Shown: one piece after another, positions 48,120-57,724 of the stretch | Numbering within the stretch: the first letter of the stretch is position 1 | Layout: each line of letters begins with the position of its first letter | From: Bifidobacterium sp. | GTDB taxonomy: Bacteria; Actinomycetota; Actinomycetes; Actinomycetales; Bifidobacteriaceae | Reading direction: 5' to 3' | DNA length: 64,000 nt | Assembly (NCBI RefSeq): GCF_022647885.1 | Contig: NZ_JALCLM010000001.1 | Span: 248,001 to 312,000 of the forward strand | Made by a program: the position numbers and the translations under genes | The notes under the pieces: generated by a model | Databases searched by the model: none | Seen by the model: the letters and a program-made list of their open reading frames with translations, nothing else | What the model was told of the DNA's origin: nothing

Positions 48120-50783
48120 GTGGCAGACGATACTCATTCACAGAATCCCGAAGAGGGACAAGCAAGTGAATCACATGGAGCGCTTGAACCGTTAAGCCCT
48201 CAGGAACTCGATAACACGGATTATGGCCTGATTAGTGGAGAAAGAATTCAGGCCATGGATCTGCAGCAGGAGATGCGTGAATCGTATCTGGCCTATGCGC
48301 TTTCGGTTATTGTCGAACGCGCTTTGCCGGATGTTCGAGATGGTATGAAGCCCGTGCATCGCCGTGTAATCTATGCGATGTATGACGGGGGATACCGACC
48401 AGACCGAGGCTATAACAAGTGCTCCCGTGTGGTCGGGGATGTAATGGGTAAATACCATCCTCATGGTGATTCCGCTATTTATGACACCTTAGTGCGTATG
48501 GCTCAGTCTTGGTCCATGCGATACATGTTGGTCGACGGACAGGGCAATTTCGGATCTCCTGGTGACGATCCAGCAGCAGCAATGCGTTATACGGAATGTC
48601 GCATGGCGCCTTTGGCCATGGAAATGGTGCGCGATATCGACAAGGACACTGTTGACTTTGCGCCGAATTATGATGGAAAAACTCAGGAGCCGACTGTTTT
48701 ACCGTCACGATTCCCTAATCTGCTGGTCAACGGTTCCGCAGGTATCGCAGTGGGTATGGCTACTAGTATTCCACCACACAATATGCGTGAGGTTGCTGAA
48801 GGTGTGCACTGGGCTTTAGATCATCCCGAAGCTTCGCGCGAGGAATTACTCGAACAACTCATCGCAATTATTAAAGGGCCAGATTTCCCGACAGGTGCAA
48901 CAATCCTTGGTCACAAGGGTATCGAACAGGCGTATCGAACAGGTCGTGGTTTGATAACGATGCGCGCTGTAGTAAATACTGAGGAAATCAAGGGACGTAT
49001 GTGCCTGGTGGTTACAGAGCTTCCATATCAGGTGAATCCCGATCGTCTTGCCTCCTCCATACGTGAAGGAGTGCGTGACGGCAAGATCCAAGGTATTGCC
49101 GATATGCGTGATGAAACATCAGGTCGTACTGGCCAACGTTTGGTGTTGGTGCTCAAGCGTGATGCAGTACCTAAGGTTGTGCTAAACAACCTGTACAAGC
49201 ATTCACAATTACAGCAGACCTTTGGCGCTAATATGCTTGCTTTGGTCGACGGAGTGCCACGCACCTTATCTATCGATGCATTTATTCGTCACTGGGTTGC
49301 TCATGAGCTAGATGTGGTCGAGCGTAGAACCAAGTATCTCAAGCGTGAAGCAGAGGAGCGCGACCATATTCTGCAGGGCTATTTGAAGGCCCTAGATATG
49401 ATCGACCAAGTTATTTCATTGATTCGTGGATCGCGCGATGTTGAAACTGCACGAACTGGTCTGATGGATCTGCTTGACGTTGATAATGTACAGGCTGATG
49501 CCATTTTGGCTATGCAGCTTCGCCGTCTTGCTGCTCTAGAACGTCAAAAAATCATTGATGAGCATGAAGAATTGATGCGACGCATTGCTGACTACGATGA
49601 CATACTTGCTAAGCCAGAGCGTCAACGAAAAATCGTCGGTGATGAACTTGACGAGATTGTCAACAAATATAGTGATGAACGTCGTACCAAGATTCTTCCT
49701 TATTCAGGTGAAATGAATGTTGAGGATTTGATCGCTCAAGAAAATGTTGTGGTGACAGTTACTCACTCCGGTTTCATCAAGCGCACCAAGGCTGATGAGT
49801 ATCGTGCTCAACACCGTGGAGGGAAAGGCATTAAGGGTGCCAAGCTTCGCGAGGATGATGTTGTCGATCACTTCTTCCTGACCAGCACACATAACTGGCT
49901 GTTGTTCTTCACCAACAGAGGGCGTGTATACAGAATCAAAGCCTATGAAATTCCTGAAGGTTCTCGTGATTCTAAAGGACAGCATGTTGCTAACCTTTTG
50001 CAATTCGGACCAGATGAGAAGATTCAGCAAGTCTTGTCTATTCATGATTATGACGAGGCTCAGTATTTGGTGCTTGCTACACGAAGCGGCAAGGTTAAAA
50101 AAACACGCCTCAGCGAATATGATTCACCACGCCAGGGTGGTCTTATTGCAGTGAGACTCATGGACATCGAGGATTCAGAAGAAGGATTGCAGGACGAATT
50201 AGTTGGTGCTGCTTTGTGCAATGCCGGAGACGATATTATCTTGGTCTCACATCTTGGTATGAGTGTGAAATTCCCAGCTGAGGACAACACATTACGTCCG
50301 ATGGGTCGTCAAACCGCCGGAGTGCAGGGAATGCGCTTCCGTGAGCATGACTCATTACTGAGTATGGACGTGGTTCCTGAAGATTCGGATGAGGACCTGT
50401 TGGTAGTGACAAATGAGGGCTACGCCAAACGTACAGCTTTGGGGGAGTATCGCCTGCAGGGACGTAATGGTTTCGGTGTGAAAGCGATTCAACTGGTTGA
50501 AGGACGCGGTTCTTTGGTTGGTGCAGTGGTGGTGAATGAAGAAGACCAAATTCTCGCCATTATGAAATCAGGGAAAGTTATTCGCTCCAACGTGAATGAA
50601 GTGAAGCGCACTGGTCGAACCACACAAGGTGTCACTCTTGCTAAGCCAGATAAGGGCGATGAGATTCTTTCCATTGCGCGCAATGAAGAGGACGAAGATG
50701 ATGTTGAAGCAGGCGATGAGCAGGCTGTAGATTCGCAGATTTCGAGTGAATCTGCTGAGATTGTGGAAAAGCCAGCTGAATAG
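48120..50783 (+). CDS. gyrA: DNA gyrase subunit A
   Basis: DNA breakage-reunion subunit. GTG start with AAGGA upstream. The quinolone-region [10 protein letters not shown] keeps Ser and Asp at the classic resistance positions, so it looks wild-type. Catalytic Tyr is in M-R-Y-T-E-C-R. The GyrA-box Q-H-R-G-G-K-G near residue 560 marks the DNA-wrapping beta-pinwheel. The C-terminus is an acidic tail. 887 residues. Downstream of gyrB, 80 bases apart. Confidence 0.96.
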   Translation: MADDTHSQNPEEGQASESHGALEPLSPQELDNTDYGLISGERIQAMDLQQEMRESYLAYALSVIVERALPDVRDGMKPVHRRVIYAMYDGGYRPDRGYNKCSRVVGDVMGKYHPHGDSAIYDTLVRMAQSWSMRYMLVDGQGNFGSPGDDPAAAMRYTECRMAPLAMEMVRDIDKDTVDFAPNYDGKTQEPTVLPSRFPNLLVNGSAGIAVGMATSIPPHNMREVAEGVHWALDHPEASREELLEQLIAIIKGPDFPTGATILGHKGIEQAYRTGRGLITMRAVVNTEEIKGRMCLVVTELPYQVNPDRLASSIREGVRDGKIQGIADMRDETSGRTGQRLVLVLKRDAVPKVVLNNLYKHSQLQQTFGANMLALVDGVPRTLSIDAFIRHWVAHELDVVERRTKYLKREAEERDHILQGYLKALDMIDQVISLIRGSRDVETARTGLMDLLDVDNVQADAILAMQLRRLAALERQKIIDEHEELMRRIADYDDILAKPERQRKIVGDELDEIVNKYSDERRTKILPYSGEMNVEDLIAQENVVVTVTHSGFIKRTKADEYRAQHRGGKGIKGAKLREDDVVDHFFLTSTHNWLLFFTNRGRVYRIKAYEIPEGSRDSKGQHVANLLQFGPDEKIQQVLSIHDYDEAQYLVLATRSGKVKKTRLSEYDSPRQGGLIAVRLMDIEDSEEGLQDELVGAALCNAGDDIILVSHLGMSVKFPAEDNTLRPMGRQTAGVQGMRFREHDSLLSMDVVPEDSDEDLLVVTNEGYAKRTALGEYRLQGRNGFGVKAIQLVEGRGSLVGAVVVNEEDQILAIMKSGKVIRSNVNEVKRTGRTTQGVTLAKPDKGDEILSIARNEEDEDDVEAGDEQAVDSQISSESAEIVEKPAE

Positions 50784-50849
50784 TACAACAGGTCAGGTTA
50801 GGCTGATAGCCTCGCAACAGGCGTCAGGCAAATCGAACAAGGAGAAGCG

Positions 50850-51422
50850 ATGAGCCAGAATATAGGTGAACCGATCGACTCACACGATGGGAACGATGAG
50901 CATCAGGAGCAGTCGGGACGTACAGCTCGTTCCTTCTCATCGAAACCGGTGATTGGTAATGATAAGGCGGGTGTGCATGCCGCCGAAGCTGGCGCTGCAC
51001 TCCCATTGGGATTGGCTAAGCCTGCAGCAACGTCAGACTCTAAGAAGCCTTCAGTTCCTAGGGCGAGGCGCATGCGTTTGTCCTTGACGAGGGTTGATCC
51101 TTGGTCAATAACTAAGGTGTCATTCCTCTTGGCCATTGCAGGAGCAATTATTCAAATTGTTGCTATTGCCTTGATTTGGTTACTTTTGAACTCCATCGGT
51201 CTATTCGATAATGTGACTCAGCTTATTTCCAAGACTGGTCTTGATGCAGGTGGTTTTGACCTGAGCAGTGTATTAAGTCTCAGCACGGTATTGAGTGCTG
51301 TAACCATATTCTCGATCTTTGAGGTTGTACTGGTTGTGGTGCTGGCAACTATTGTCGCCTTCCTGTACAACATCGTGAGCTCGCTTGTAGGCGGTGTCCA
51401 CGTAACTTTGGGTGACGATTAA
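50850..51422 (+). CDS. DUF3566 transmembrane protein
   Basis: A 190-residue actinobacterial membrane protein that typically follows gyrA (as Rv0007 does in mycobacteria). About 75 polar residues, then R-M-R-L-S-L-T-R-V-D-P-W-S, two long spans (about 88-112 and 145-175) and a short end V-H-V-T-L. Possibly linked to cell-envelope growth; function not established. AAGGAGAAG before the ATG. Confidence 0.85.
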   Translation: MSQNIGEPIDSHDGNDEHQEQSGRTARSFSSKPVIGNDKAGVHAAEAGAALPLGLAKPAATSDSKKPSVPRARRMRLSLTRVDPWSITKVSFLLAIAGAIIQIVAIALIWLLLNSIGLFDNVTQLISKTGLDAGGFDLSSVLSLSTVLSAVTIFSIFEVVLVVVLATIVAFLYNIVSSLVGGVHVTLGDD

Positions 51423-51439
51423 ACTCCCTTTATCACCAC

Positions 51440-51477
51440 AACAGCGCAGGTTGCCAATTGAGGCGGCCTGCGCTGTT
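51440..51477 (+). terminator. Terminator after the gyrase operon
   Basis: AACAGCGCAGG (51440-51450) pairs perfectly with CCTGCGCTGTT (51467-51477), with an inner GCC/GGC. The 3' side has TTTGC only. It separates the gyrase block from the hydrolase gene. Confidence 0.7.
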
Positions 51478-51539
51478 TGCATAGTATTGCTGGTAATAGA
51501 GTGATTCCAAGACCTAGTCAGACAAGAGAGGGCGCAGTC

Positions 51540-52775
51540 ATGAACGACATCCATGTTGATGATGGACATCCATCAGATATCTCAGAGTACATGGATGAGC
51601 AGTGGCATGATGACAACGTAATAGCAGGGTATCAGCGACGAACAGTGAAGCTAGGGACAGATAGTGAGGGTGACGCTGTAGCGACTCTTATACGCAAAGC
51701 ACCCCTTGTACACTCCACTATAGAAACGGCAAACAGAGTATGGAATCCGAGATATTTGGCCGCACGAATAAGTGCAAGTTTTCATAGTTCACGCAAGCCG
51801 TCACAGCCTAAAGCGATTATGTACATTCATGGCTGGAATGATTACTTTTATAGGCGACACGTCTCAGAATACTGGGAGAGTTTAGGTGTCAAATTCTATG
51901 CAGTTGATCTTCGCAGATATGGTCGAAGTCTTACAACAGGAGACATCTCTGGTTACATCGAGGATATGCATGACTATCGTGCTGAATTGAATGCCTTGCG
52001 CAATCAGATAGTGCAAGATCTTGGCGATGAGGTGCGCATCATGCTTGTCGGCCATTCGCAGGGAGGTCTGATTGCATCCCTATGGATGAATGAAGAGCAC
52101 CCTTCGCATATTTCCGCAGTTGCTTTAAATTCACCGTGGCTTGAATTACAAGGTAATCGTATGCTGCGCATCATTTCGACACCCGTGCTCAAAGGTCTAT
52201 TGCTACGCGGTAGTCACAGTGCATTGCCCATACCCGATCCTGGATTTTATCAAAAAACGATACTCAAGAAGTATGGGGGGCAATGGGCATACGATGCTTA
52301 TCCTTTTTCGAATGAGCAGCAGTTTATTCCTCGGGCAGCATGGTTAGAGGCGATATATCGAGCTCAGTCAGAAATATCTAGCGGACTTGATATCCAAGTA
52401 CCAGTGCTGGTAAGTACGTCGGATCGTTCGATGTTGCAGTTAACTTGGGATGAACGCATGCGAGAAAGCGATTCCGTGCTGGATGTAATAGCAATACGTG
52501 AGGCAGCTCTAAAACTGGGGAATTTAGTGACTATTGCGAAGATTCATCATGGAATTCATGATTTGACGATGTCATATCCGACACCAAGAAGACAGTACTT
52601 CCAGATGGTTACTCAATGGGCTGCCCAGAATGCCTGGCATGAGCAATTCCCTGCATCGAGTCTTGCTGAAGCCCTTCAAGCGCTAAGTGTGGCTGAGGCA
52701 AATACAGATAACAAGACTTTGTGCAATGTAATCCCGCAGGACGATGTTAGTCATTCGGCGGCCGGAATAGCCTGA
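51540..52775 (+). CDS. Alpha/beta hydrolase, lysophospholipase-like
   Basis: Serine hydrolase of 411 residues from the ATG at 51540 (AGAGAGGG upstream; frame opens at 51477). Y-I-H-G-W-N-D-Y near residue 97 is the oxyanion loop, G-H-S-Q-G-G near 175 is the nucleophile elbow; the acid and His (I-H-H-G-I-H-D) near 340 complete the triad. Resembles monoglyceride lipase/lysophospholipase types, but the substrate is unknown. Four bases before the VanZ-RDD gene. Confidence 0.85.
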   Translation: MNDIHVDDGHPSDISEYMDEQWHDDNVIAGYQRRTVKLGTDSEGDAVATLIRKAPLVHSTIETANRVWNPRYLAARISASFHSSRKPSQPKAIMYIHGWNDYFYRRHVSEYWESLGVKFYAVDLRRYGRSLTTGDISGYIEDMHDYRAELNALRNQIVQDLGDEVRIMLVGHSQGGLIASLWMNEEHPSHISAVALNSPWLELQGNRMLRIISTPVLKGLLLRGSHSALPIPDPGFYQKTILKKYGGQWAYDAYPFSNEQQFIPRAAWLEAIYRAQSEISSGLDIQVPVLVSTSDRSMLQLTWDERMRESDSVLDVIAIREAALKLGNLVTIAKIHHGIHDLTMSYPTPRRQYFQMVTQWAAQNAWHEQFPASSLAEALQALSVAEANTDNKTLCNVIPQDDVSHSAAGIA

Positions 52776-52779
52776 AGAT

Positions 52780-53823
52780 ATGCTCGGATTTCTCGGATAC
52801 TTTAGCGTTTCATTCATTACTGCTGTCGCTGTGTGGCCTTTTGCTTCGCTGTTGTTGACTGTACCGATTCTTGCGGTAATTTATCACCGATATCATGCTT
52901 TACATTTCACTTCGGCATTTTCAGCATATTTGGTGGTGTTGTATCTTCTGGCTCTGGTCTGTTTTACCCTGTGGCCCATGCCCGACAATCCAGCGGCATT
53001 CTGTGCAAGCCATCATCTTCGTGCACAGATTAATCCCTTGGAATTCGTGAAGGATGTGTCTTCAGGTGGGCTGTCTGCGATACTCCAGATTGTGATGAAC
53101 ATAGTATTTTTCGTCCCGTTGGGCTTCATCATGTCACGAGTATTTCGTTGGAAATTCATCGTAGTATTGCCGATGAGCTTTGTCTGTTCTTTGCTGATTG
53201 AAACAGCGCAGCTTACGGGAGTATTTGGATTTTTCCCCTGCTCATATCGGTTATTTGATGTGGATGATTTACTGTGGAACACCTTGGGCGGTGTTATCGG
53301 TTTTCTTATTGCTTTGGCATTTGCCAAATGGATTCCTGTGCGTTCAACAGCCTCAGATGTTGTGGTAACTCAGCCTGGATTTATTCATCGTCTGGTGGCT
53401 TTAGCAATTGATGTCGTGTGCATCTACGGTGTAGCCTTCACCCTTGGTTTAGGATTTGTTGTTTTGGTGGTCAAAGCAGGAACATATGAACTCAATGGAA
53501 CTTATGGATTTGCGGGATTGACGGTTACTTCACAGGGCCTACGGATGATGGTGCTCAGCATTATTGCCTTGGCATTTCTTATATTTGAGCTAGTGCTTCC
53601 GGTACTAAGCAACGGACAAACTCTAGGTGGCCGATTCACTCATATGACAGTGGAAGGTAAGGCGCGTACTGGAACAAGACGTGCAGCATTTTATACTGGA
53701 CGCACTGTTACGCTTGCAGTGCTGCTCGGTCCTTGGGGAATTCCATGGCTTTCATTCGGATTAGCCTTAATACTGCTGATATTTTGGCTGGTGAAACGCC
53801 AAATGGTCTACGATTTGATCTGA
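52780..53823 (+). CDS. VanZ-like protein fused to an RDD domain
   Basis: A polytopic membrane protein of 347 residues. The first ~190 residues are VanZ-like (several spans; F-V-P-L-G-F; E-T-A-Q-L-T-G-V-F; F-D-V-D-D-L-L-W-N-T-L-G-G-V-I-G). The remainder is an RDD domain beginning H-R-L-V-A-L-A-I-D and containing G-G-R-F-T-H-M. VanZ-RDD fusions occur in other Gram-positives; VanZ relatives are linked to glycopeptide tolerance, RDD members to ion transport. Start GTG-free: ATG after the hydrolase stop by four bases. Converges on gabT over the second 110-bp element. Confidence 0.83.
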   Translation: MLGFLGYFSVSFITAVAVWPFASLLLTVPILAVIYHRYHALHFTSAFSAYLVVLYLLALVCFTLWPMPDNPAAFCASHHLRAQINPLEFVKDVSSGGLSAILQIVMNIVFFVPLGFIMSRVFRWKFIVVLPMSFVCSLLIETAQLTGVFGFFPCSYRLFDVDDLLWNTLGGVIGFLIALAFAKWIPVRSTASDVVVTQPGFIHRLVALAIDVVCIYGVAFTLGLGFVVLVVKAGTYELNGTYGFAGLTVTSQGLRMMVLSIIALAFLIFELVLPVLSNGQTLGGRFTHMTVEGKARTGTRRAAFYTGRTVTLAVLLGPWGIPWLSFGLALILLIFWLVKRQMVYDLI

Positions 53824-53840
53824 TTATTGGATGAGCAGCG

Positions 53841-53950
53841 TTTGTGTAGGGATTTTTTTAGTAACAGCGTTTGGTGATGGTGCAAATCGTTGCAATAACG
53901 CCAAAGCCATTTTTAGATACTTCTGATCTCTCGAAAAATCCCTACACAAA
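53841..53950. repeat. 110-bp element with 17-bp perfect inverted ends (copy 2)
   Basis: A 17-bp perfect inverted repeat (53841-53857 with 53934-53950) sharing the TTGTGTAGGGATTT core and the right outer ACAAATGA of the element at 2895-3004. The interior is unrelated except for a weak central hairpin. Again it fills a convergent gap, between the VanZ-RDD and gabT genes. Confidence 0.7.
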
Positions 53951-53965
53951 TGATTACTTGCTTAG

Positions 53966-55327
53966 TTAACGGGCACTTTCCTCCACAATTATGGCTTTGA
54001 GTACGTCCAAAGCCTCGTTGAGTTCTTCATCGCTAATAACTAGTGGCGGCAGAAGTCTAATGACATTGCCGTTAATGCCGCAGGTCAGGATGATTAATCC
54101 CGCTTGCATGGCTTTCTTGACGATGTTGCCGACAAGTGCCTTGTTAGCTTCCATACTGCCGTGCTTGACGAATTCAATGGCTTGCATAGCACCCAGACCA
54201 CGTACCTCAGCAACCGTATCCAACTCTTCAACAAGAGGTTGTAACGATGACTCAACTAACGACGCAATATGCCTTGAACGTGCATTAAGGTCTTTGTTCT
54301 CCATCATTGAGACAGCTGCAAGAGCTGCTGCGCAAGAGACAGGGTTCCCGCCGTAAGTGCCGCCGATGCCTCCTGGTTGAACGCTGTCCATGATTTCAGC
54401 GCGTCCTGTAACAGCTGAGATAGGCATGCCGCCGCCCAAAGCCTTAGCAGTGGTTATCAGATCAGGAACTACGCCAAAATGATCCGATGCGAACCACTCG
54501 CCGGTACGGCAGAAGCCGGATTGAATTTCATCAGATATATAGAGGACTCCATGCTCGTGTGCCCAGTCCGAAAGCGTTTTGAGGAAGCCTTCGGCCGGAA
54601 CGACGAATCCACCCTCGCCTTGCAACGGCTCGGCGATGATTGCCGCTACATTATCGTGGCCGACGAGCAATTCAATTTTTTCAATACTCGCTTTTGCAGC
54701 GGCTACACCGTCTGCGCCAAAGGCATCGCGCAGTGGGTATGAGTATGGAACGGGATAGATATCGGGCGCGAAAGCACCGAATCCCTGCTTGTAAGGGGAG
54801 GATTTGGTGGTCATTGCCATGGTGAGATTAGTTCTTCCGTGGAATGCATTTTCCATCACAATCACTGCGGAGCGACCAGTATATTTGCGGGCGATTTTCA
54901 CCGCATTCTCTACTGCTTCGGCTCCTGAATTGAGCAGCACGCTTTTCTTGGGGAAATCACCTGGTGTGTGCTCAGCCAGCTTCTCACAGACATCAATGTA
55001 GCTCTCATATGGGGTAGTTGCGAAGTTTGTGTGAGTCAGCTTGGCAACGGCCTGTTGTACAGCTTCAACAACCTCTGGAGCAGCGTTGCCAACCCCAGTG
55101 ACGGCGATGCCTGCAGCTAAATCAATGAATCGGTTGCCGTCAACATCGGTGATAGTCGAACCGGAGGCACTTTCGGCGAAGATGGGCATATGAGCTCCTA
55201 CGCCCGCGCTTACATATTGATGATGTCTGGCGGTGAGTGCCTGCGATTTGGGACCTGGAATTGCGGTACGGAGTCTGCGAGCCTGTTGAGGAACTTCTGA
55301 CGCTGGAACAAGAACTGCTGTTGACAT
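53966..55327 (-). CDS. gabT: 4-aminobutyrate (GABA) aminotransferase
   Basis: PLP enzyme transferring the amino group of GABA to 2-oxoglutarate, giving succinate semialdehyde. From ATG 55327 (453 residues): the frame opens farther, to 55795, but overlaps the next gene and looks random. V-T-G-V-G-N-A near residue 70, N-S-G-A-E-A-V-E-N-A (phosphate binding) near 120, N-A-F-H-G-R near 150, D-E-I-Q-S-G-F near 250 and the Lys of T-A-K-A-L-G-G-G-M-P near 285. Full-length class III aminotransferase. It lies last in a leftward run of amidase, permease, reductase. Other omega-amino donors, such as putrescine or beta-alanine, remain possible. Confidence 0.88.
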   Translation of the reverse strand: MSTAVLVPASEVPQQARRLRTAIPGPKSQALTARHHQYVSAGVGAHMPIFAESASGSTITDVDGNRFIDLAAGIAVTGVGNAAPEVVEAVQQAVAKLTHTNFATTPYESYIDVCEKLAEHTPGDFPKKSVLLNSGAEAVENAVKIARKYTGRSAVIVMENAFHGRTNLTMAMTTKSSPYKQGFGAFAPDIYPVPYSYPLRDAFGADGVAAAKASIEKIELLVGHDNVAAIIAEPLQGEGGFVVPAEGFLKTLSDWAHEHGVLYISDEIQSGFCRTGEWFASDHFGVVPDLITTAKALGGGMPISAVTGRAEIMDSVQPGGIGGTYGGNPVSCAAALAAVSMMENKDLNARSRHIASLVESSLQPLVEELDTVAEVRGLGAMQAIEFVKHGSMEANKALVGNIVKKAMQAGLIILTCGINGNVIRLLPPLVISDEELNEALDVLKAIIVEESAR

Positions 55328-55410
55328 GATTGTGGTTCTTTCTTTCTGTATTGATGTTGGTTTATTTGAGACGATTGATAAGGGGTAGGGGGGAGCAGTG
55401 GTATATCGTC

Positions 55411-56262
55411 CTATTCGAATGAGGTCGCCACTGCGCTGATGTCGTCGTGGGTGTGGCCGTTGCTGTCCGATTGAGCATAGAGATCCATAACCAGAGAGAG
55501 CAGATCGCTGCGGAAGCCCACCGAATCCATCACGGATTTCATGAGTCCAAGGTCCTTCTCCAATGCTGAGACTTCGAACTGTGGGCTGTAGTCGTTGGCG
55601 ATAGCCTTGCCGCCTTTGATATGCGCGTAAGGAGAATCCGAGGTTCCGCCGGCTATCACGTCGAGGAAGAGTTGTGGGTTGACGTGTTGACGTTCCAGTA
55701 CCTTGACAGATTGGCAGGCAGCAGCGGTAATGCAACCCAACCAAAGATTGCAGGCCAGCTTGACCGCGGTACCATCGCCTACTTGAGCCCCGCAATGGAC
55801 AAGCTTCTTCGAAATGGCTTCCAGGAATGGCGCAGCTTCCTTGAATACAGTCTCATCCCCGCCACCGATTAAAATGAGTTGCGAAGAATTTGCCTGATCC
55901 TTGCTACCCATCATCATCGTTTCAATGAGACGTAGATTGTGCGCCTCGGCGAATTCGCGCACCTGTTGAGAGCCTGAGGTACCAATAGTTGACATTTGAA
56001 CCCAGATAGCATCGGCTGGTGCGTGCTCATATGAATTCTTGAGCACGTCAAGGACGCTGTTGGCATCGAACACCACAATGGCGATGACATCAGCCTGTGA
56101 CACAGCAGCAGCGAGATTGGATTCGGCACGTATAGCATCACCTTCTAAGGCTTGTGCTCGTTCAATTGTGCGATTCCACGCGGTTACCGAAAATCCCTTG
56201 GATGCGGCCACGGTTGCAATACCGCTTCCCATGATGCCGGTACCTAATACTGTGATATTCAT
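55411..56262 (-). CDS. Beta-hydroxyacid dehydrogenase-family reductase (candidate succinate-semialdehyde reductase)
   Basis: NAD(P)-dependent dehydrogenase of the 3-hydroxyisobutyrate/GLYR family, 283 residues. From 56262 (AAAGGA upstream): V-L-G-T-G-I-M-G-S-G-I-A at 4-15, and the catalytic-Lys segment G-D-G-T-A-V-K-L-A-C-N near residue 160. The substrate motif D-A-P-V-S-G-G of classic members reads E-T-M-M-M-G-S here, so the substrate is unusual. Some family members reduce succinate semialdehyde to 4-hydroxybutyrate; the position beside gabT makes that the leading guess. Longer starts up to 56349 are in frame. Confidence 0.78.
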   Translation of the reverse strand: MNITVLGTGIMGSGIATVAASKGFSVTAWNRTIERAQALEGDAIRAESNLAAAVSQADVIAIVVFDANSVLDVLKNSYEHAPADAIWVQMSTIGTSGSQQVREFAEAHNLRLIETMMMGSKDQANSSQLILIGGGDETVFKEAAPFLEAISKKLVHCGAQVGDGTAVKLACNLWLGCITAAACQSVKVLERQHVNPQLFLDVIAGGTSDSPYAHIKGGKAIANDYSPQFEVSALEKDLGLMKSVMDSVGFRSDLLSLVMDLYAQSDSNGHTHDDISAVATSFE

Positions 56263-56312
56263 TGTTTTCCTTTCACAACAGTTACTGACTGATGCTGAAT
56301 GGTTTTGCTCCA

Positions 56313-56326
56313 CACCTCTAGAGGTG
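56313..56326. promoter_or_regulatory. 14-bp palindrome upstream of the reductase gene
   Basis: CACCTCTAGAGGTG is perfectly palindromic and lies in the 73-base gap between the permease stop and the reductase start. It could be an operator or part of an RNA hairpin; no known regulator consensus is recognised. Confidence 0.4.
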
Positions 56327-56335
56327 AGATGCTTC

Positions 56336-57724
56336 TCAGTCAGCTTCATATTCAGGGGGATTGTGTTTGAAGCCTTTGGTAAGTACGGCGAGGATAACTA
56401 TGCCGATAGCAAGCCAGGAGAGACCGAGAATTAGTGCCTGCTTATCGAGATTGATGAGCAGATAGGCGCAGAAGAGAGCTCCGAGAATCGGGAACGCGAT
56501 GTTACGCAACCAACCTCCACGCATCAAGGTGTTTCTGGTTTCTGGCTTGGCTTTGAGGTATGAAGCGATAACGCTGACATTGACCAAGGTAAATGCGGTG
56601 AAGGCTCCGAAATTGACGAAAGATGTTGAGGTAGCAACGTCAAGGAACATCGAAATTAAACCAACGATGCCAACCAGCAAGATACTGAGTACTGGAGTAT
56701 TGAATTTGGCACTGAGGCGTCCGAAAATCTTCTTGGGCAATACGCCGTCGCGACCCATCACATAAAGCAGACGTGAGGCGCTTGCCTGTGTGGCAATGCC
56801 TGATGTGAACTGGCCGAAGCAGAGTCCTGCGATGAAGATTGCGGTGAAAAGGTTGCCGCCAATCTCTCCAGCAATTTCGAAAGCTGCTGAGGAAGTATTG
56901 TCAAACACGCCACCTGGATGAACCAGTTGTGTGGTGTAAGCAACGATGATGAAGATTAGACCGCCCACGGCCGCGACCAGCATGATAGCTTTCGGCATCG
57001 TTTTGCGCGGGTCCTTCGTCTCCTCAGAGAGTGTGGTGACGGCGTCAAATCCAAGAAATGAATACGCTGCTATGGCTGCACCTGCGACCACTCCAGAAAC
57101 ACCTGAACCTGAACCGAAGAAAGGTTGCGTGCTGAATGCTGAAGCTACGCCACCGCCTGTGATGACTGTGCGTAAGGAGAGTATGACGAAGATGCCAATT
57201 ACCAATGCCTGGAAGCTCATCAGAGCGAAATTAACTTTATCTGCAACATTAAGACCAAAGATATTGAGTGCGGTAGTGATAATGATGAATCCTAAGATCC
57301 ATATCCAGATAGGCACTCCGGGGAATTCGGCATTGAGATACGACGCGCCAATGAGCCACACGACCATGGGTAGGAACAAGTAATCGAGTAACACAGCCCA
57401 TCCGACCAGAAAGCCTAGTTTGGGATTGATTGATTTACCGATATATGTGTATGCAGAACCGGATTGAGGATAGAGCACGGACATGCGGCCGTAGCTGCCC
57501 GCGGTGAATAGCATGGCAACGAGTGCGACTGTGTATGACATCGCTGTGGCGCCATGAGAGAGTTCGGCGATGACTCCGAAAGTGCCGAGGACGATGATTG
57601 GTGTCATGTACGCTAACCCGAACATCATGACGGAGCGTAGACCCATGGTACGTTTCAGTTTGGGTTCTGCCGTGTGCTCTGATGTAACGATATGTGCATC
57701 GGTTGAGGCTACTTCTGTGGTCAT
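56336..57724 (-). CDS. APC-family permease, putrescine-importer (PuuP)-like
   Basis: A 12-span amino acid-polyamine-organocation transporter, 462 residues. Characteristic segments: G-L-A-Y-M-T-P near residue 33, Y-P-Q-S-G-S-A-Y-T-Y near 88, G-W-A-V-L-L-D-Y-L-F-L-P-M near 107, F-L-G-F-D-A-V-T-T-L-S-E-E-T near 205, and S-R-L-L-Y-V-M-G-R-D near 305. From memory these closely follow E. coli PuuP, the putrescine importer, more than GABA permease GabP; this was not aligned. Its start overlaps the amidase stop by four bases, so both are one message. Confidence 0.85.
   Translation of the reverse strand: MTTEVASTDAHIVTSEHTAEPKLKRTMGLRSVMMFGLAYMTPIIVLGTFGVIAELSHGATAMSYTVALVAMLFTAGSYGRMSVLYPQSGSAYTYIGKSINPKLGFLVGWAVLLDYLFLPMVVWLIGASYLNAEFPGVPIWIWILGFIIITTALNIFGLNVADKVNFALMSFQALVIGIFVILSLRTVITGGGVASAFSTQPFFGSGSGVSGVVAGAAIAAYSFLGFDAVTTLSEETKDPRKTMPKAIMLVAAVGGLIFIIVAYTTQLVHPGGVFDNTSSAAFEIAGEIGGNLFTAIFIAGLCFGQFTSGIATQASASRLLYVMGRDGVLPKKIFGRLSAKFNTPVLSILLVGIVGLISMFLDVATSTSFVNFGAFTAFTLVNVSVIASYLKAKPETRNTLMRGGWLRNIAFPILGALFCAYLLINLDKQALILGLSWLAIGIVILAVLTKGFKHNPPEYEAD

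Noticed and set aside
53966-55795. 609-residue reading of the transaminase
   Set aside because: The first ~156 residues overlap the upstream reductase in another frame and lack any recognisable domain; the class III fold begins at the ATG at 55327.
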